Shown here one piece after another: positions 45,961 through 58,789 of a stretch of 64,000 nucleotides of DNA (positions within the stretch are counted from its first letter, which is position 1; each line of letters begins with the position of its first letter). The position numbers and the translations under genes were made by a program. This DNA is from Platycnemis pennipes (lineage: Eukaryota; Arthropoda; Insecta; Odonata; Platycnemididae). The notes under the pieces were generated by a model, which had not been told where the DNA came from, ran no database searches, and saw nothing but the letters and a program-made list of their open reading frames with translations. Location: positions 126,651,624-126,715,623 of the forward strand of contig OW121851.1 in assembly GCA_933228895.1 (NCBI GenBank), written 5' to 3'.

Positions 45961-46734
45961 TAGACACTCTATGAATCCAGTGTGATAGATAGAACACAAG
46001 CCAATTTCTGAATTAAGTAATCAGTGAATTCATGCTTGTAAATGAAATCCCATACACCAACACTTCAACTGAAGTCTCATGGAGCATTTTATTCAATGGT
46101 TTCTTCATTTTAGAAATCTCCTTCACGCATTTTTCAGTGGTTTTATGTGTCTCCTTCAATTAAGTGTCACATAAGGAATGTGTTGATGAATTCTTTTGTC
46201 AATTAAAATGCACAATAGCATTAGTATTGATAGAAACAGTGCTATCAAAAAAATAAGCATCCTTATAGCATTATAATATATAAGGCTATATGACACTTGC
46301 ATTTTACGTTTGTACCAGAAGGTTCTTCGTATTTTTTAAGGGGGGCAAGTTTTAATATAAGGAGTAATTTGTTGAAAATAATGTGGGAGTGTGATGAGGA
46401 CCTTTCAGGGTTTAAGACAGACGGATTACATTTCTTAGGGTGAGCATCATCATGGTGCAAGTTTGATGGTCATGCCATTCTTCATTTCTTGAAAAATGGC
46501 TTGGATTTTCTTTGACAAAAGCAACATTTAAAATAAATAAGGAAGAAAATGTTCGTATTTTTAGAGAGCTAAACAAAATATTGCTTGGGATCCTTATAAG
46601 AATGTATACCAAGGCTTTAATAGCTTGCTTCTGAAGGGAAAATAGTTTTTTTGCATGGGTTGAGTTTCCCTAGAATGTAATTCCATAAGAAATGTGAGCA
46701 TTGATATTAGTGTAATATGTAAGCTTAAGACTAG

Positions 46735-47730
46735 CTAAAGATAAAGAGGTGTAAGCCTCCTGAGCATAAATATACCAGTGCTAACCCAATTCATGATGAC
46801 CTCAATATGAGGTGCCCATTTAATGCCATCTGAAATTAGAAGACCTAAAGATTTAACACTTGTAGAGCAGACAATAGGTTCATGATTTAATTTTGGGTGA
46901 TGATTAAACAAATTTGAGTCAGTCTTAGAGTGGAAATCCAGAAATACAGTTTGACTGGTATTAATTGATGGTTGTAAGTACACCATTCAACCATACCTGC
47001 AATGGAGGTGTCAGCTAAATGTAGCAGGTCTGATGTATTGTTACACCTTAGGAGGCATGAAGTGTTATTAGCTAATATAAATTACTTAACTTAGAGGTAA
47101 TCTCATTCACGTCAGGCAAGTCATTCTCATAGATTATGGACAGAAGGTGGCCAAGAATTAAACGTTGGGGAAGCCCAAGTTTAATATCCTGAGGGGTAGA
47201 TAAATGGTTCAAAAATTACACAATCTGATGTCTGCCAGTTAAATATGACTCAATCCAGTCAAGGCCCTTCCCTCTAATTCCAATATTGGCTAGCTTAAGG
47301 AGAAGGATATCATGATTGACTCTATCAAATGCTTTTGACAAGTCATAGAATATTCCTTGGGAATATTCATTATGATCATGGGCATAATAGACTGAGTTCA
47401 GCAGTTGGAAAGCAGCCTTGTTAGTCGATATGGCTTTCCTAAAATCATGCTGAGAGTCATGTAAAATATGATTAGTTTCTAGAAAAGAGATAACATGAGA
47501 ATAAAATAATTTTCTCAAGCTTTTTGGAGAAAGCAGTTTGGACAGAGATTGGCCTTATAATTAAATATTGGGGTCAGAAAGGGAGCCTTTTTAGGGAGAT
47601 GTAGCATGCAAGCTGATTTCATATGAGAGGGAAACTCACTGTTAAGAAAAGAAGTACAGTGGACTATCATTAGTACATGTTCGTAGGGCCCCGAAATCCT
47701 GAGTGGTAATGAGGAAAACGCACTAAACAA
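46735..47730 (-). pseudogene. LINE RT remnant (same group as 25.2 kb)
   Basis: In 47518-47216 the minus strand gives [35 protein letters not shown] and [19 protein letters not shown], followed by [20 protein letters not shown]. After frameshifts, 46986-46735 gives SVKSLGLLISDGIKWAPHI. The DLSKAFDxVNHxxLLxKL...GIRGxxxxWIESYL pattern is shared with the element at 25205-26760. The YADD box is lost or scrambled. The 3' border may extend to about 46260. Confidence 0.72.
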
Positions 47731-47739
47731 GTTGTGCCT

Positions 47740-48760
47740 ACCTGGGGTAAGTTATAGATGTATGGGTGAGTTGCACAACTTTCAGGGGAGGGGGGGAGGG
47801 AATATGCTGGCCGTCAAGTTAGTTCATTCCATAGACTGTTAGTGTTCATTTATGGTGGCAAAGTTTCATTTGCAGTTATTTCACCTCTCAAGAATACACG
47901 TTCGATACTTTGCATTGATGCACACTCAATTGTGACAATAATGACCTAACAGCACATTTTGTATGTAAAGTCCACACATAAAGACTCAAGTTGAAGGCTT
48001 TATATCTCAAAAACGGAAGAAGCAATATTCATATAGAGCATATCAGTGTGTAGATAATTTAGTCTTTCGTTTAATGCAGGTAACGGACTTTTTAATAATT
48101 ATTTTTGAGGCATGTTTTTGCAGTGAGGATGAAAAATGACACAATTTTTATGGTGTCACAGAGGGCAGCATCAATTTGGTGGTCCTCATAACAATATGAA
48201 ATGCACAAATGAAAGGGAATTTTGATAGAATATGAATTGCACTTTTGTCATCATGTACTTGTTCATGTACGTGTACTTTTGTCATCATACAAGTTTCAAA
48301 TGATTTACTTATATTCGTTAAGTTATTCAAGTCAATTTACAAAACCGGATTTTCTCCATTAGTATGGAATAGTGGAGACACGCAAATAACTTCATCTTCG
48401 ATTTAAAATTTCTAAGGAGAACCTATTAATGTCATAACACTTGACCATACTGCTATACTTGACTGGAGCAAAGGTGGAAATGCCCAACACATTTGGGTTG
48501 AGTAGAACAATCTTGAGTTTAGTATTGACGGCAGAACTTTAATTTTTACCACTATTTTGACAAGCTTCATGCATGGAGAGGGGAGAGGGAGGAGATGGGG
48601 AGGGGGACAGGGGAGTGGAAGTAGTCTTCAGTACAATTACCAGTGGGTGGTGGGAAAGCATTCAGTGGTTGAAGATAGGGGAACACAGAGGTATGGAGGT
48701 GGGGGGCTAATGGAACAAAGAGAGGTTGAGGAAGGGGGAGTGGGAGGCATACAAAAGGTC
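47740..48760. other. no recognised feature
   Basis: Intronic sequence. A G-rich purine stretch at about 48570-48740 leaves both strands open by composition alone (plus 48557-48799, minus 48567-48794), without domain motifs. Confidence 0.45.
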
Positions 48761-48763
48761 GTT

Positions 48764-49060
48764 TTACAATGTTGCAATCAGCGTACACACACATTTTAGA
48801 ATTTGCTCTAGAGCATCTAGCCAGGGGCCTTTCCTTTCAAAATGTAATAAGTCCAGGGAAAAATCACTTTCATGACCGTTGTCCAAAAGATGCTTGGCAA
48901 AGTTTGAGTTTAAATTTTGCTGGTTGAAACATGCAGTGTGCTCTTTCACCCTCTCCTGGAACTTCCTTCCTGTTCATAAGATCCAATACGCTAGTCTTCT
49001 TAGGAATTTGGCCAGGGAGTCACGTGTCATAAATGGTGGCCCCAAGCAGTTCTTGCATTG
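48764..49060 (-). pseudogene. Penelope-like element remnant
   Basis: The minus strand reads TGRKFQERVKEHTACFNQQ, then NLNSNFAKHLLDNGHESD and LDLLHFERKGPWLDALEQI. This is the C-terminal GIY-YIG part of Penelope-like proteins (YVGQTGRxFxxRxKEH...FAKHLLxxGH). The upstream YVGQ part is damaged. It ends next to Tigger-like copy 3. Confidence 0.75.
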
Positions 49061-49074
49061 GTAGTGAAAAAATA

Positions 49075-49744
49075 CTTGAGTTTTGTTTTGTAGTAATGTG
49101 TCATAAAACTGTTGAATGATGGTCGGATGAATGATCCCCTGTTATCGTGTACCAGTTCAGTTAATGTATTTTTAACATTTCATAATGTCTGGGTAAAAAT
49201 TCATTTTCTCTCTTCACAATATGAACTTTGGTACAGCTTAAATATACTCCTTCAGGGGTTCCTAAATTATAAATCCCATTCTATATGCATTCATTTCATA
49301 GTCTGAATCTTTTCCCGGCAAAAGGATAGAGAGTGTCTATCGTGGTCGAAACTCGCAATCGCTGAAACGATTGCAAATGATATTTCGTCCTTCCACCACT
49401 AGTGGTGCTGTGTACTGCTCTGCTAAGTTCAAATTCTTCCGTAAAACGGAACAAATTACTGTTCTCTCTCTTGTTTTGGAAGTGTATATGCATGAAACAA
49501 GGTACAACAGTGTTTTATATAGACTGGTATGTATGGCTAAATATCACAGAAGGGGATTTTGTTTTTTTAATCTATCGCATTCTAGCCCGCATCTAACGCA
49601 AACAGCAGGAAAATGGAAAATTCGTGGTACAAATACGGGGTTCTACATACATTGGCGATATAGGAAATGGGATGGGACCCGATAAAAACATTATAAATTG
49701 CGGGAAAATGTAAATTCCAATAACGTAAATACGAGGTTTTACTG
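49075..49744 (-). mobile_element. Tigger/pogo-like element, copy 3 (half length)
   Basis: The outer end is at 49744 (ACGAGGTTTTACTG, then TA). Inward it matches the first 690 bp or so of copy 2 in reverse, for example GATGAATGATCCCCTGTTATCGT (49127-49149) and the GGGTCCCATCC block. The other half is missing. It is the third copy of this family in BLTP2 introns. Confidence 0.75.
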
Positions 49745-50311
49745 TACTTGTTTTTCGGCCATTATATTGGAGCAGTGTGGGCAGTACTGTTTCGATTCCT
49801 CCACCTTGAAAAAGCCACCTGGAAAATATAAATAAGGAATATCTTGAAAATATAAGGGTAATACTTAACAATATATTATATAATTCAAGTTTAAAGATAC
49901 AAAATTTAAGTTATTTTACCAGTTTTTGATTGTATATAAGGTTACTCCATATGTATGCGTCAAGAAAAATTAATTTCCAAATTTTCTTTTTTCTTCCTGT
50001 TGAATGAGTACTTGCAGCTAGTAACTTATGATGTGGTCATTTACAGTGAATTGATAGCCTTTGTAGCTTATTGAACTATGTTCATTCTAGTTTAATGGGC
50101 TTAACATTTATATTAAGTGTATCCAAAGGTTTTTCCACCCAGCTGGCATGTGCTGATCTTTTATTTAATCAATACACTTCATAATTTTATAGTTTGTCTC
50201 CTCCAAACACTGAGTATGTTCTGTTGTATGTATGTATAATGACAGTCATTGAAATAATAACCATGGCATACTCCTTTTGAATAATTTCTTATCATAGAAT
50301 TTTATTTGCAG

Positions 50312-50512
50312 GTTTTGAGAAAATAATAAGTCCGTCCAGAGATCCTAGTCGACCCCTTCCTTTTTGGGACAAAGCAAGACTTATCATGCATGGAAGGCTT
50401 ACTATGAGTGTTCAACAACTCACTGTCTTCCTGCATGCTTCACTTGATCCGTATAACACTACTGAAGAAATGGAAGTTACTTGGACAGACGTTGTCATGG
50501 ATTGGACCAATG
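50312..50512 (+). CDS. BLTP2: BLTP2 exon 10 (FWDK motif)
   Basis: The acceptor TTTTATTTGCAG ends at 50311; one base from exon 9 completes Ser. It reads SFEKIISPSRDPSRPLPFW, DKARLIMHGRLTMSVQQLT, VFLHASLDPYNTTEEMEVT and WTDVVMDWTN. PLPFWDKxRxxxHG is the hallmark of the FMP27/BLTP2 'GFWDK' domain. The donor GTAATG at 50513 leaves one base. The frame stays open for 30 more codons into the intron, but these lack family similarity. Confidence 0.95.
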
Positions 50513-52621
50513 GTAATGCTTTGTACAAGTTTACCATCAATTTATATGTATTCAATGGGGTGGAACCTCTTTTAATCCATAGAAAATTAGGATTAGAACA
50601 GTAAAATTCCCACACCTCCTATGGATTCCATGGTGGTCGATGGGTGGCTCTGATTATTTTGGCTCATTCTGATTATTTGTTAATTTTTCTATTATTATTA
50701 TTGTTGTTATTTGTGGATGCTGGTGTCAATATTGTTAACATTATTTGTTACGTTTTCTAATTTTTTATAAATTTGTATAAACTTAGTGTTTATACCTGTA
50801 TTTTGTGTAATTATAGACCATGCCAGATTATTAATTTTTCTTGATCATGGTGATGACTGGTGTAAACACTAAGTACAGAAAGTAAATTATACAGATTTCC
50901 CTCTTAACAGAACTCATTTTTTTTCATTAACCAAAAAATAGTAATTACAAAGAATTTCACTTAGCTTTCATTCAAATAGTAGTAACAAAAGCAATGCACT
51001 TTAGTACAGAGTTATCAATAAAAATAAATTCCAAAATATATTATATAAACATTTCTGTTTCGAGGAAGAAAAAATACTTTGAAAACTGAATCGTTAGGTG
51101 AAAAGCAATTTGGTTAGCAACTCCAGAGGTGGAGAGAGATAAATACTTAGCAAAGAATTTTTGAAGCCACCTAAGCCAATATATTCCATAAATGTTTAAA
51201 TGAACGTAATCGGGAATATCAAAGAAGCAATTGCTATTTCTATTAAGGAAACGTATTATAAAACATTCAGGGAATATGTTACTTCATCACATTAACTTAA
51301 CTCGTGAGTTTTTATTATAACCGGAACAATCTTCAATACCTAAAGGTACACTACAAACTATCCAACCATTCGCAACCGTACACGTTTTACCGTACCATTA
51401 CATACAGAAAATAAATTTTCGCGATCGCGTTGTAGTAGCGTCCATTTTACAATGTTCCTTGTTTACCTCTGGAGCTCCCGACCCATTCATAGCCACCGCA
51501 ACAATCTGAATGCTCAGAGTATATTCCGGATACTCAGTGCCATAAGCTCATGTATTTCGTGCTCAATGTTGACATCTGGCGAACAATTAGTGCACCACTC
51601 CAATAGTTCCTCTTTTGGCAGCAGGAAAACGGGTAAAAAATGGGTAAGGCCCGTTGAGGGTAAAATATCCTTACATTACCCAAAATATTTACAGATAAAA
51701 CTTCCTTTGTGCTAGCTGGGTAGGTACCAAGCATGCTGGAAAATAAATGGTCTGCCTGTACAAATTATCAATTTGAGATTCTAATATTTGTATTGCAGGC
51801 TTTCACCATATTTTTATTTTTGAACATTATCACATCTTCCTGGAGCAGTAGTACTCCAGAGTTTAAGATTAACTCTTACTTTTACGAGATGATGTGAGGT
51901 AAATAATTGGCATTGGTAAGACGCTGGAGTTTTGCTTTATATTCAGTGATATTTTAGTTTATTTCTGTTTCATAGTTTTCTGATATCCTCTATTATAAAT
52001 ACTATATCTATATTTGCATGTTTAAATGTAGTTTATTTCAAAAACTGCATATGTTATTGGCATCAAAGTACATATTTCTAGGGCTTTTTTGCATGAAAGT
52101 CGAATGGACCAGGTTCCATATTTGTAAAAATTTGATTAGAGGCATAAAAAGTTATTAGGTTCTAGTTGACCCCCCCGAGATGAAAAAGTCAGATCTAATC
52201 CAGATCTGGTTAGATCCTGGGATGACCTGTACGACCCAGATATAAATCATATCTGGGTAAAATCTGAATCAGACCTGCACCAGATCTAAACCAGATCACT
52301 TATGGATTCAGATGAGATGCAGGACATGAGATTCCTATACTTACTGGAGTTGACTCTCAAAACATTAGACTAAAGAGCAAATCTGCCCAAGGGAACTTTG
52401 GATCCTGAACATAACAGCATCAGGTCACTTCTATATCAAGAATAATAAAAGCATTATATATGCTGAGTCAACACATTGCTAGATCATAACTAAGCCACTT
52501 GAGTCGAAGGCAACGACCATAGGGAAATAGTTATTTCTTGGATAATTATAGTTTCTATACTACATAAATAAGAAATACACCACTATACGTCCAATGTGAT
52601 CTTTCCAAATCTGTGGGTATA
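50513..52621. other. intron start; only simple repeats seen
   Basis: AT-rich. A degenerate CAGATCT-type repeat (AGATCT, CAGATCTGG, CCAGATAT and so on) occupies about 52188-52302. The stretch at 51410-51720 is less AT-rich and open in both strands without recognised motifs. Confidence 0.45.
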
Positions 52622-55134
52622 CAGTAGAACCTTGTTATAACGTTACTTGATGTAACATAAAATTTGATATAACATCAACTGAAGGAAGGGACTAACGAAA
52701 ACCCTATGTTTGCCAATGTAAAAACCTTGATGTAACATAAAATTTGATATAACGTTATAACATAAAGCCGTTGAGGCACCACCAGACATCTTTATTTCGT
52801 TATTATGCAAACCTAATAAGTTCTCACATCAGGTGTGGAAGGCGCTGAAGTAATGAAGTTCAGGGAATACCACCCAATTCAAATCTGTGTACGACTATTT
52901 CATTAATTGAATTTTGGAAGAATAGAGAAAACTGAACTCATTGAATACGGTAAAGGTTCTTAAAATAACATAACCGGGGTTAACTGTGCCAAGTAAAGCA
53001 CATTTTAGAGGTCAACTCAAATTATCACTTAAACAGGAAAACTTGCATGGCAAAGAGCGCAGTGTTTTCATACAAAACACTGGAAGAGGGAAATACCATG
53101 AAGCCGTTAAGCTAGACTTATATTCAAAGTACACCATTCACAAGGCATATTACCAGCACAAATAAGCATTAGCAATGTTCTTGGATAAGTGATTTTTGTT
53201 TCATGGTGGAAGCTTCTTAAATGTGCATACCTTTTATCTCATACGTATTTCCGACTCCGAGTGAACTTAACAAAAAGCAACTCTTGAGTTATTGGTGAAA
53301 TGATGAACCAAGTTACCATCAAATACCATCTCAAAAAAATCACGATGAATGTTTCGTATTACATATTTATTTGCAGCTTACTCCACGACCGGAAACGCAA
53401 TAGCCCTATACCACATAATTATAACTCGAATTGATTATTATGTGAAATTCTCACATAATTTAGTTTAGATTGGAAAGGCACGAAAAGACGATAAGATGAT
53501 ACCCTAGCCGTCATGGTAATTGACATTGCGACCCAAAACAAAATGATATCCTAGCCATTTAAAAACATTTTATGAGGTGAATGTATCAAATTACTAGGAT
53601 TGCGGCAACAAATTGTGGGCTATTCCGAAGACTCCATGGTTGTATCACTTTCACCTGTTTTTTTTTACCTTTGAGCTGACAATGTGAGCAGAACAAAGCC
53701 ATACCAACTATATGACATAACTCCAATGCGACAGTGAGGATATGTGACAAGTGTTCTGCTACTTAGTTGCATATAATCACACGGAGTATCCATTAATGAA
53801 CGATTGATCGCTTTTAAGATCGCTTCTCAAGAATTGGCATGGATAAATCACTGGTTAAAAGACCTCGGAGGGTTATTTCTCTGATGGAAAAGTTACAGAT
53901 GATAAATGAGTATGAAAAGAAAGAAAAAAGCATGAGTGACATTGCCCGAACTGTTAAAGTGCCAGTTTCTACCTGTCTAGCATTTTAAAAAATAGGAAAA
54001 ACATTGAAGATGCAGTGGAGGAAGGGAAGTCTTTGCAGCGAAAAAAACTTAGAGGAGCCAAGTTTGAAGACTTGGAGCAGGCTCTGTTCGAGTTTTTTAT
54101 GATGTGCCAGGAGGCAAAAATTCCAATTGGTGGCCCTATTTTAATGAAAAAGGCAGAATATTCAGCAGATGAATTGAAAATTCACAATTTGAAGGCTTCC
54201 TCAGGATGGCTAACCAATTTTAAAAGTAGGTATAATATCACATGCTTAAGAGAATGTGGCGAAGATGATGTGGATATGGCTGCAGTTAATAACTGGCATA
54301 GTGCAAATATGTCAATACTTAGTGCATACGATCCAGACAATATCTTCAACTTTGATGAAATGGGACTTTTTTATAAGGCTTTGCCAGACTCTACCCTTGC
54401 TTTGAAGGGATCTAAGTGCCATGGAGGGAAAAGGAGCAAGGTAAGAATCACAGTAGGTCTCTGTGTAAATCAAACAGGGAGAGAAAAACTAAAGCCCGTG
54501 ATCATTGCAAAACATAAGACCCCAAGATGCCTGAAACTAGTAAATATGGATGGGCTTCCTGTATGCTATGAGATCAATAGGAAAAGCTGGATGACCAAAA
54601 TTATTTTTGAGAAAAGTGCTCCGTAAAAACAGAAAAATGGCCTGAGATTGGAGGCCAGTAATACTTGGGTAAGGAGAAATAAGGGGAAGGTAAGGTGGAC
54701 TGAAGGAGGATGACCAGAGGGGTACTAGGAATGTTAGAGGAAGGAAGTAAGTTATTGAAACAATTCAGGAGTGGGTATATGGTGAAAGTAACAAGAGATG
54801 ATGGATACTGAAGACCATGATATTAGGGAAAACTTTGGGTAAGCTTGGAGGTTGTAAGAAATGGATTAGTAATATAGATGCCATGAAAGTGAAAGGAAGT
54901 ATGTACAGTAAAGGAATGAGCAGAGTAAAACAAAAAGTTTTTTAGTTGAGTCTATTCATTGATAAATGGTTTCCTGAAATTTTATTCTTACCTTTCTCAA
55001 CAAAAAGGATACTTCCAGGGCTTCAAAATTTACCGAATGAAAATTATGATGAAACCTTGTTATAACATAATTTGATATAGCGTAAAGGCACATTTCATAC
55101 CCCCTTGCCTTTACGTTATAACAAGGTTCTACTG
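52622..55134. mobile_element. Tigger/pogo element with damaged transposase
   Basis: The ends CAGTAGAACCTTGTTATAAC and GTTATAACAAGGTTCTACTG are perfect 20-bp inverted repeats flanked by TA (52620-52621 and 55135-55136). Internal TIR-like blocks (TTGATGTAACATAAAATTTG) repeat near the left end. At 2513 bp it is close to full length for a Tigger, and it contains the transposase remnant at 53839-54626. It lies in the intron between BLTP2 exons 10 and 11, with the transposase in the sense direction. Confidence 0.9.
53839..54626 (+). pseudogene. Tigger/pogo transposase, frameshifted and truncated
   Basis: From ATG 53839 the N-terminal helix-turn-helix reads MDKSLVKRPRRVISLMEKL, MSDIARTVKVPVST. One indel near 53975-53985 then shifts into the frame at 54015 (ILKNRKNI...EEGKSLQRKKLRGAKFEDL). 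A CENP-B-type second DNA-binding domain follows (LEQALFEFFMMCQEAKIPI, SGWLTNFKSRYNI). The DDE core then starts: IFNFDEMGLFYKALPDSTL (first catalytic Asp) and KVRITVGLCVNQTGREKLKP. The frame stops after EKSAP and the second Asp box (DNAPxH) is missing. The protein therefore cannot be active. Confidence 0.88.
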
Positions 55135-55481
55135 TATACAACCTAGATGAGAAGGCCTGAATACCCTGAGACTAATAGTGTCTAATGCTTTTTCTCAAGT
55201 AAAAGGAAGAAAATAGTTGAAAGATGCTTTTAAATCCTGAAAACTCTCAGCTTATCCATAATGTAGTATGGAAAAAGGTTTCTGCCAAGGGTTTACATCA
55301 AGAAAGTCATCAATGAAACCAAAGTGCAGTGGTGATAAAATGATACATATTGGAAATGATGCCTATCAAAAATGTAAAATAGAATATGCATGGAAAATGC
55401 CGACTTTGAATATTGATTTAAACTGAGAGACTTCCTAAAGTGAATCTTATTCCCAGAAAGAATTACTTTTGATTTTATTAA

Positions 55482-55805
<324 letters not shown>

Positions 55806-56024
55806 TGACTGAATGTGATTGGAATACTATTCTGTGGCTAAATTATTTCTACGAATATGGGGTTTCTTTGGATATTTTCAGTATAATTATCATTTAACTT
55901 CAGTAAATGAAAAGCATGTATGTTTTTTAGACAATTTTAACTTAATTTGCTAAAAATGATTTTGAAGTAAGTCTTTATGGTTACTAGGCTAGTTAATGTT
56001 TTTTTGTCTTTTTGATTGTAATTA

Positions 56025-56115
56025 GTATTACTGTGGGATTTAAACTCATGGCCTTTGGGTTGCCAGGCCACTATTGCAAATCTGATTGCTGTAGTCAACT
56101 TTTGGGATGAGGAAA
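56025..56115 (-). repeat. tRNA-like SINE fragment
   Basis: The minus strand reads AGTGGCCTGGCAACCCAAAG, then GCCATGAGTTTAAATCCCAC. GAGTTTAAATCCC resembles a B box, and the order matches the repeat at 22513 (GGCCTGGAAACCCAAAGATC, GGGTTTGCATCC). The two are probably one SINE family. Confidence 0.5.
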
Positions 56116-56119
56116 TCAA

Positions 56120-57985
56120 CCCTAGGACCCAGTATGTGGCATGTTACTGGAATATAAGAAACCAGAGGAATTAGATTTCAGTAGTGTCATCCAAAATCAC
56201 CAACGTTGCCTTGTGCAGTGTTATTGACCTTGCAGATCTTGGAATCCTATGAGATCCTATGAAATCAAAACTATGTGCTGTAGCCTCATCATTGATCACA
56301 ATTGTTAAATTATTTTGATTTATTCTGTTGCCCACTTAACACTGATACAGCACCTTTGGAAGTGTGGTTTCATTCCTCTCTGCATTTGCATCAAGTGATT
56401 CCTTTCTTTGTTCCCTTGACCTAAATTTTTCAATTGATTTGACTTCCTTCTTGTCTGGTTCCCTATCCAGCCCATATGACAAATCCTTTCCCAAGCAGAT
56501 CATAGAATATCTGAAAATCTGGATTTTATACTTCTCTTCACCAATATGCTAATGATAGTTACTGGACAGAGAAGAAAAGTTGACCTCTTCTCTTTGTGCA
56601 ACACATTCTTATCTAGTCTGAAACACTTCAATGCAGGGTAATTCCTTCTTCTCCTGCTATCTCCTTTGTGACAAAGTATATTGAGGTGTTGCTAAACTAG
56701 GAGGAAAATCTATCTTTTGACCCTTAAACACTGATTTGTATGTGGCTAGAAACGAACTGGTCGCAGGCTTCGGACCTTATCCTATCCCCATCCCTTCCAT
56801 TCCTATCCTTATACCTTTCCTCCCGGTCTGAAGCGCCTATTAGTGCGGAAACAGACTTGAAAACACCCATGATGGAGAAACGAACTGTAATTAGTGCCAA
56901 GGGAAGCTTAACTGCTTTCAGGCTCAAATGAATTACATTTACTAAGTGGGTAAATATCAGTTATGATAGAATATAATAGAATTATTTCTAGAACCTAGTC
57001 CTTCAGACTCTAGGTTCAAATAGTTGACTGTTAATGGAATAAATGCACTCTCCCAGTTACAGTACAGTACAGGAGAAGCAATTACAGAAATAATGAATTA
57101 CATGTACAGAATGGAAAAAAGAAAAGAAATAGTTACTCTCTCTCAGGTACTGAAAAAAGAAATACAAAAAAAAAATATAACGGGCAACATATATAAACAA
57201 AAAGAATAGATACACTCTCTGATACTCTGTCAGAGAAATACAGAAATAAAAATAATGGGCAACTCACCTAAGATGCAGGCATCCAGGGCGAACAGGCACG
57301 GTCGGGCATCTACGTCACACAGGTAGAGGCGAACATGGGTGAGGACGACCGGCACGGGTAGGCGAGGGTCTCCCAGATTTGATGCCCATTTGCATGCCTC
57401 TTAAAAGATACGCCCGCAACTGGGACCTTTCCTCTCCACTACTGGACCCTTTTCTCTCTACGTACTGAACACCCAAACTCCCCGGCCGTCATAATCATTA
57501 CCCCCACCAACACAACCCGCCCAAATTTCCTATCGGCATCACCCACCCTCACTCAGCCCGTCCATGCTACAAGATTTTGGTGCGGACATCCCCTTCACGG
57601 AGAGCTGAGCTAGGATTTCTCGCCTTAAAGGACGAGGTAGGGTTCACGGAAAATTTGCACTGCCATAATTCCAGATGCATGGCGGAGAGCATGGTATTTG
57701 CCGTCACACGTAAGCTTTAATTAAAAGAGAACCGTAGACATTATGAAAATGCTGATAACAGGTTGAACATAAAATAGCCAGGATAAATAATGGCATTAAC
57801 TATGATTTCCACATTACCCAAGGTCTAAATGATACATTAGATGTGGCATTACATGCGGAAAATGATGGGGAGAATCTGGTATATGTGGGAGGTGAATGCA
57901 CTACTATTTTTGTATTTCCTTTTTGATGCACCACAATCGGCAACACTGATTTGTTAGATGCCTATGCTGTCAAAAATAGTTTTGC
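56120..57985. other. unassigned; GC-rich patch at about 57280-57700
   Basis: The patch contains GGCACGGTCGGGCATCTACG and GGGTCTCCCAG. These resemble GGCGTCTACGTCTCACAGACGGG and GGAGTCTCCTGGG inside the MITE at about 29400-29480. It may be a relic of that MITE's GC-rich interior, but I found no TTAA ends or palindromes. GAACCTAG...CTAGGTTC near 56991-57017 forms a small hairpin. Confidence 0.4.
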
Positions 57986-57989
57986 TGAA

Positions 57990-58192
57990 GCAGTTTTTCA
58001 CTGAGGTTCGTAAAAACGAATTCAATTTTTTCCTGGGGACCGGGTCCGAAGTTCGTAATTTCGAAAAATTCGTATTTTCGAATGTTTCCATGTTATTACT
58101 ATAGGATTTTCGTCGGGAACAGCCGTTTTGCTTCGTATAATCGACACTTCGTATTATTGTGCTTTGTACTATCAAGAGTTTACTGTACTTTG
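57990..58192. repeat. Tigger-type end fragment
   Basis: TTCGTAAAAACGAATTC, TTCGTAATTTCGAA and TTCGTATTTTCGAA lead to ACACTTCGTATTATTGTGC and finally GAGTTTACTG followed by TA near 58190. CAGTAAACTC with repeated TTCGAA-like blocks is typical of one end of a Tigger element. No opposite end was found. Confidence 0.5.
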
Positions 58193-58399
58193 GAATCCTT
58201 GCTTAAGGTGAATGATTGGCTGGGGTACCAAAAAAATAATCATCGTCACCTACCTCCATTGCACCATCCTCCACCCCAGTAAGTATTACTTCCTAGATGC
58301 AACCTTAATGTTTACACATTTTAGAGGTATTTGATCGTACACGTGTTAATATGCCAGGTGTAAATTATTGCTTAACAACAGTTTTTATCACTTAATAAA

Positions 58400-58745
58400 T
58401 GCAAGTACAACTGCTGTTATGTGCGAGTCTAATTTCCTATGGTAATGCATTACATGTACCGGTTGCTTATACCAAGAATGAATTAGTGAAAGAGGTACTT
58501 GTTCGGTGTTGTGGTAACTGCATGTTGTCAAGCAGGGTGCGTGTAACTCTTTGTCTAATTTCTCCCAAAAATATAGATCGTGTGAATGGGTATTGGGATG
58601 TGTTCGTAATTAATATTTTATGAGTCAGATTTGCAATGAAGTATGTTCTTCTTGTCATGGCCTTGAGTAGTTTTGCTTTCTCATAATGTATACTCATGGG
58701 ATGATATTTGGGGATGTTGTAGATTAACCTAACACATGCATTCAT
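58400..58745 (-). pseudogene. LINE C-terminal fragment
   Basis: The minus strand reads MNACVRLIYNIPKYHPMSI, LLKAMTRRTYFIANLTHKI and MQLPQHRTSTSFTNSFLV. After a stop, another frame gives WNALPEEIR. LNxCxRxIYNxxxxxHxS...RRxYFxxxLxxKIL...LPxHRT...WNxLPxxIR is the standard post-RT end of CR1/jockey-like LINEs. The RT is missing. Confidence 0.8.
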
Positions 58746-58789
58746 TCATTCATGATGAGGGCAACCATCTGCTGGCCTAAGGGTTTTAC

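Noticed and set aside
48557..48799. Open frames on both strands in a G-rich stretch
   Set aside because: Purine-rich composition removes stops on one strand and reduces them on the other; the peptides are low complexity.
51452..51734. Overlapping open frames on both strands near 51.5 kb
   Set aside because: No recognisable motif or matching splice phase; located mid-intron.
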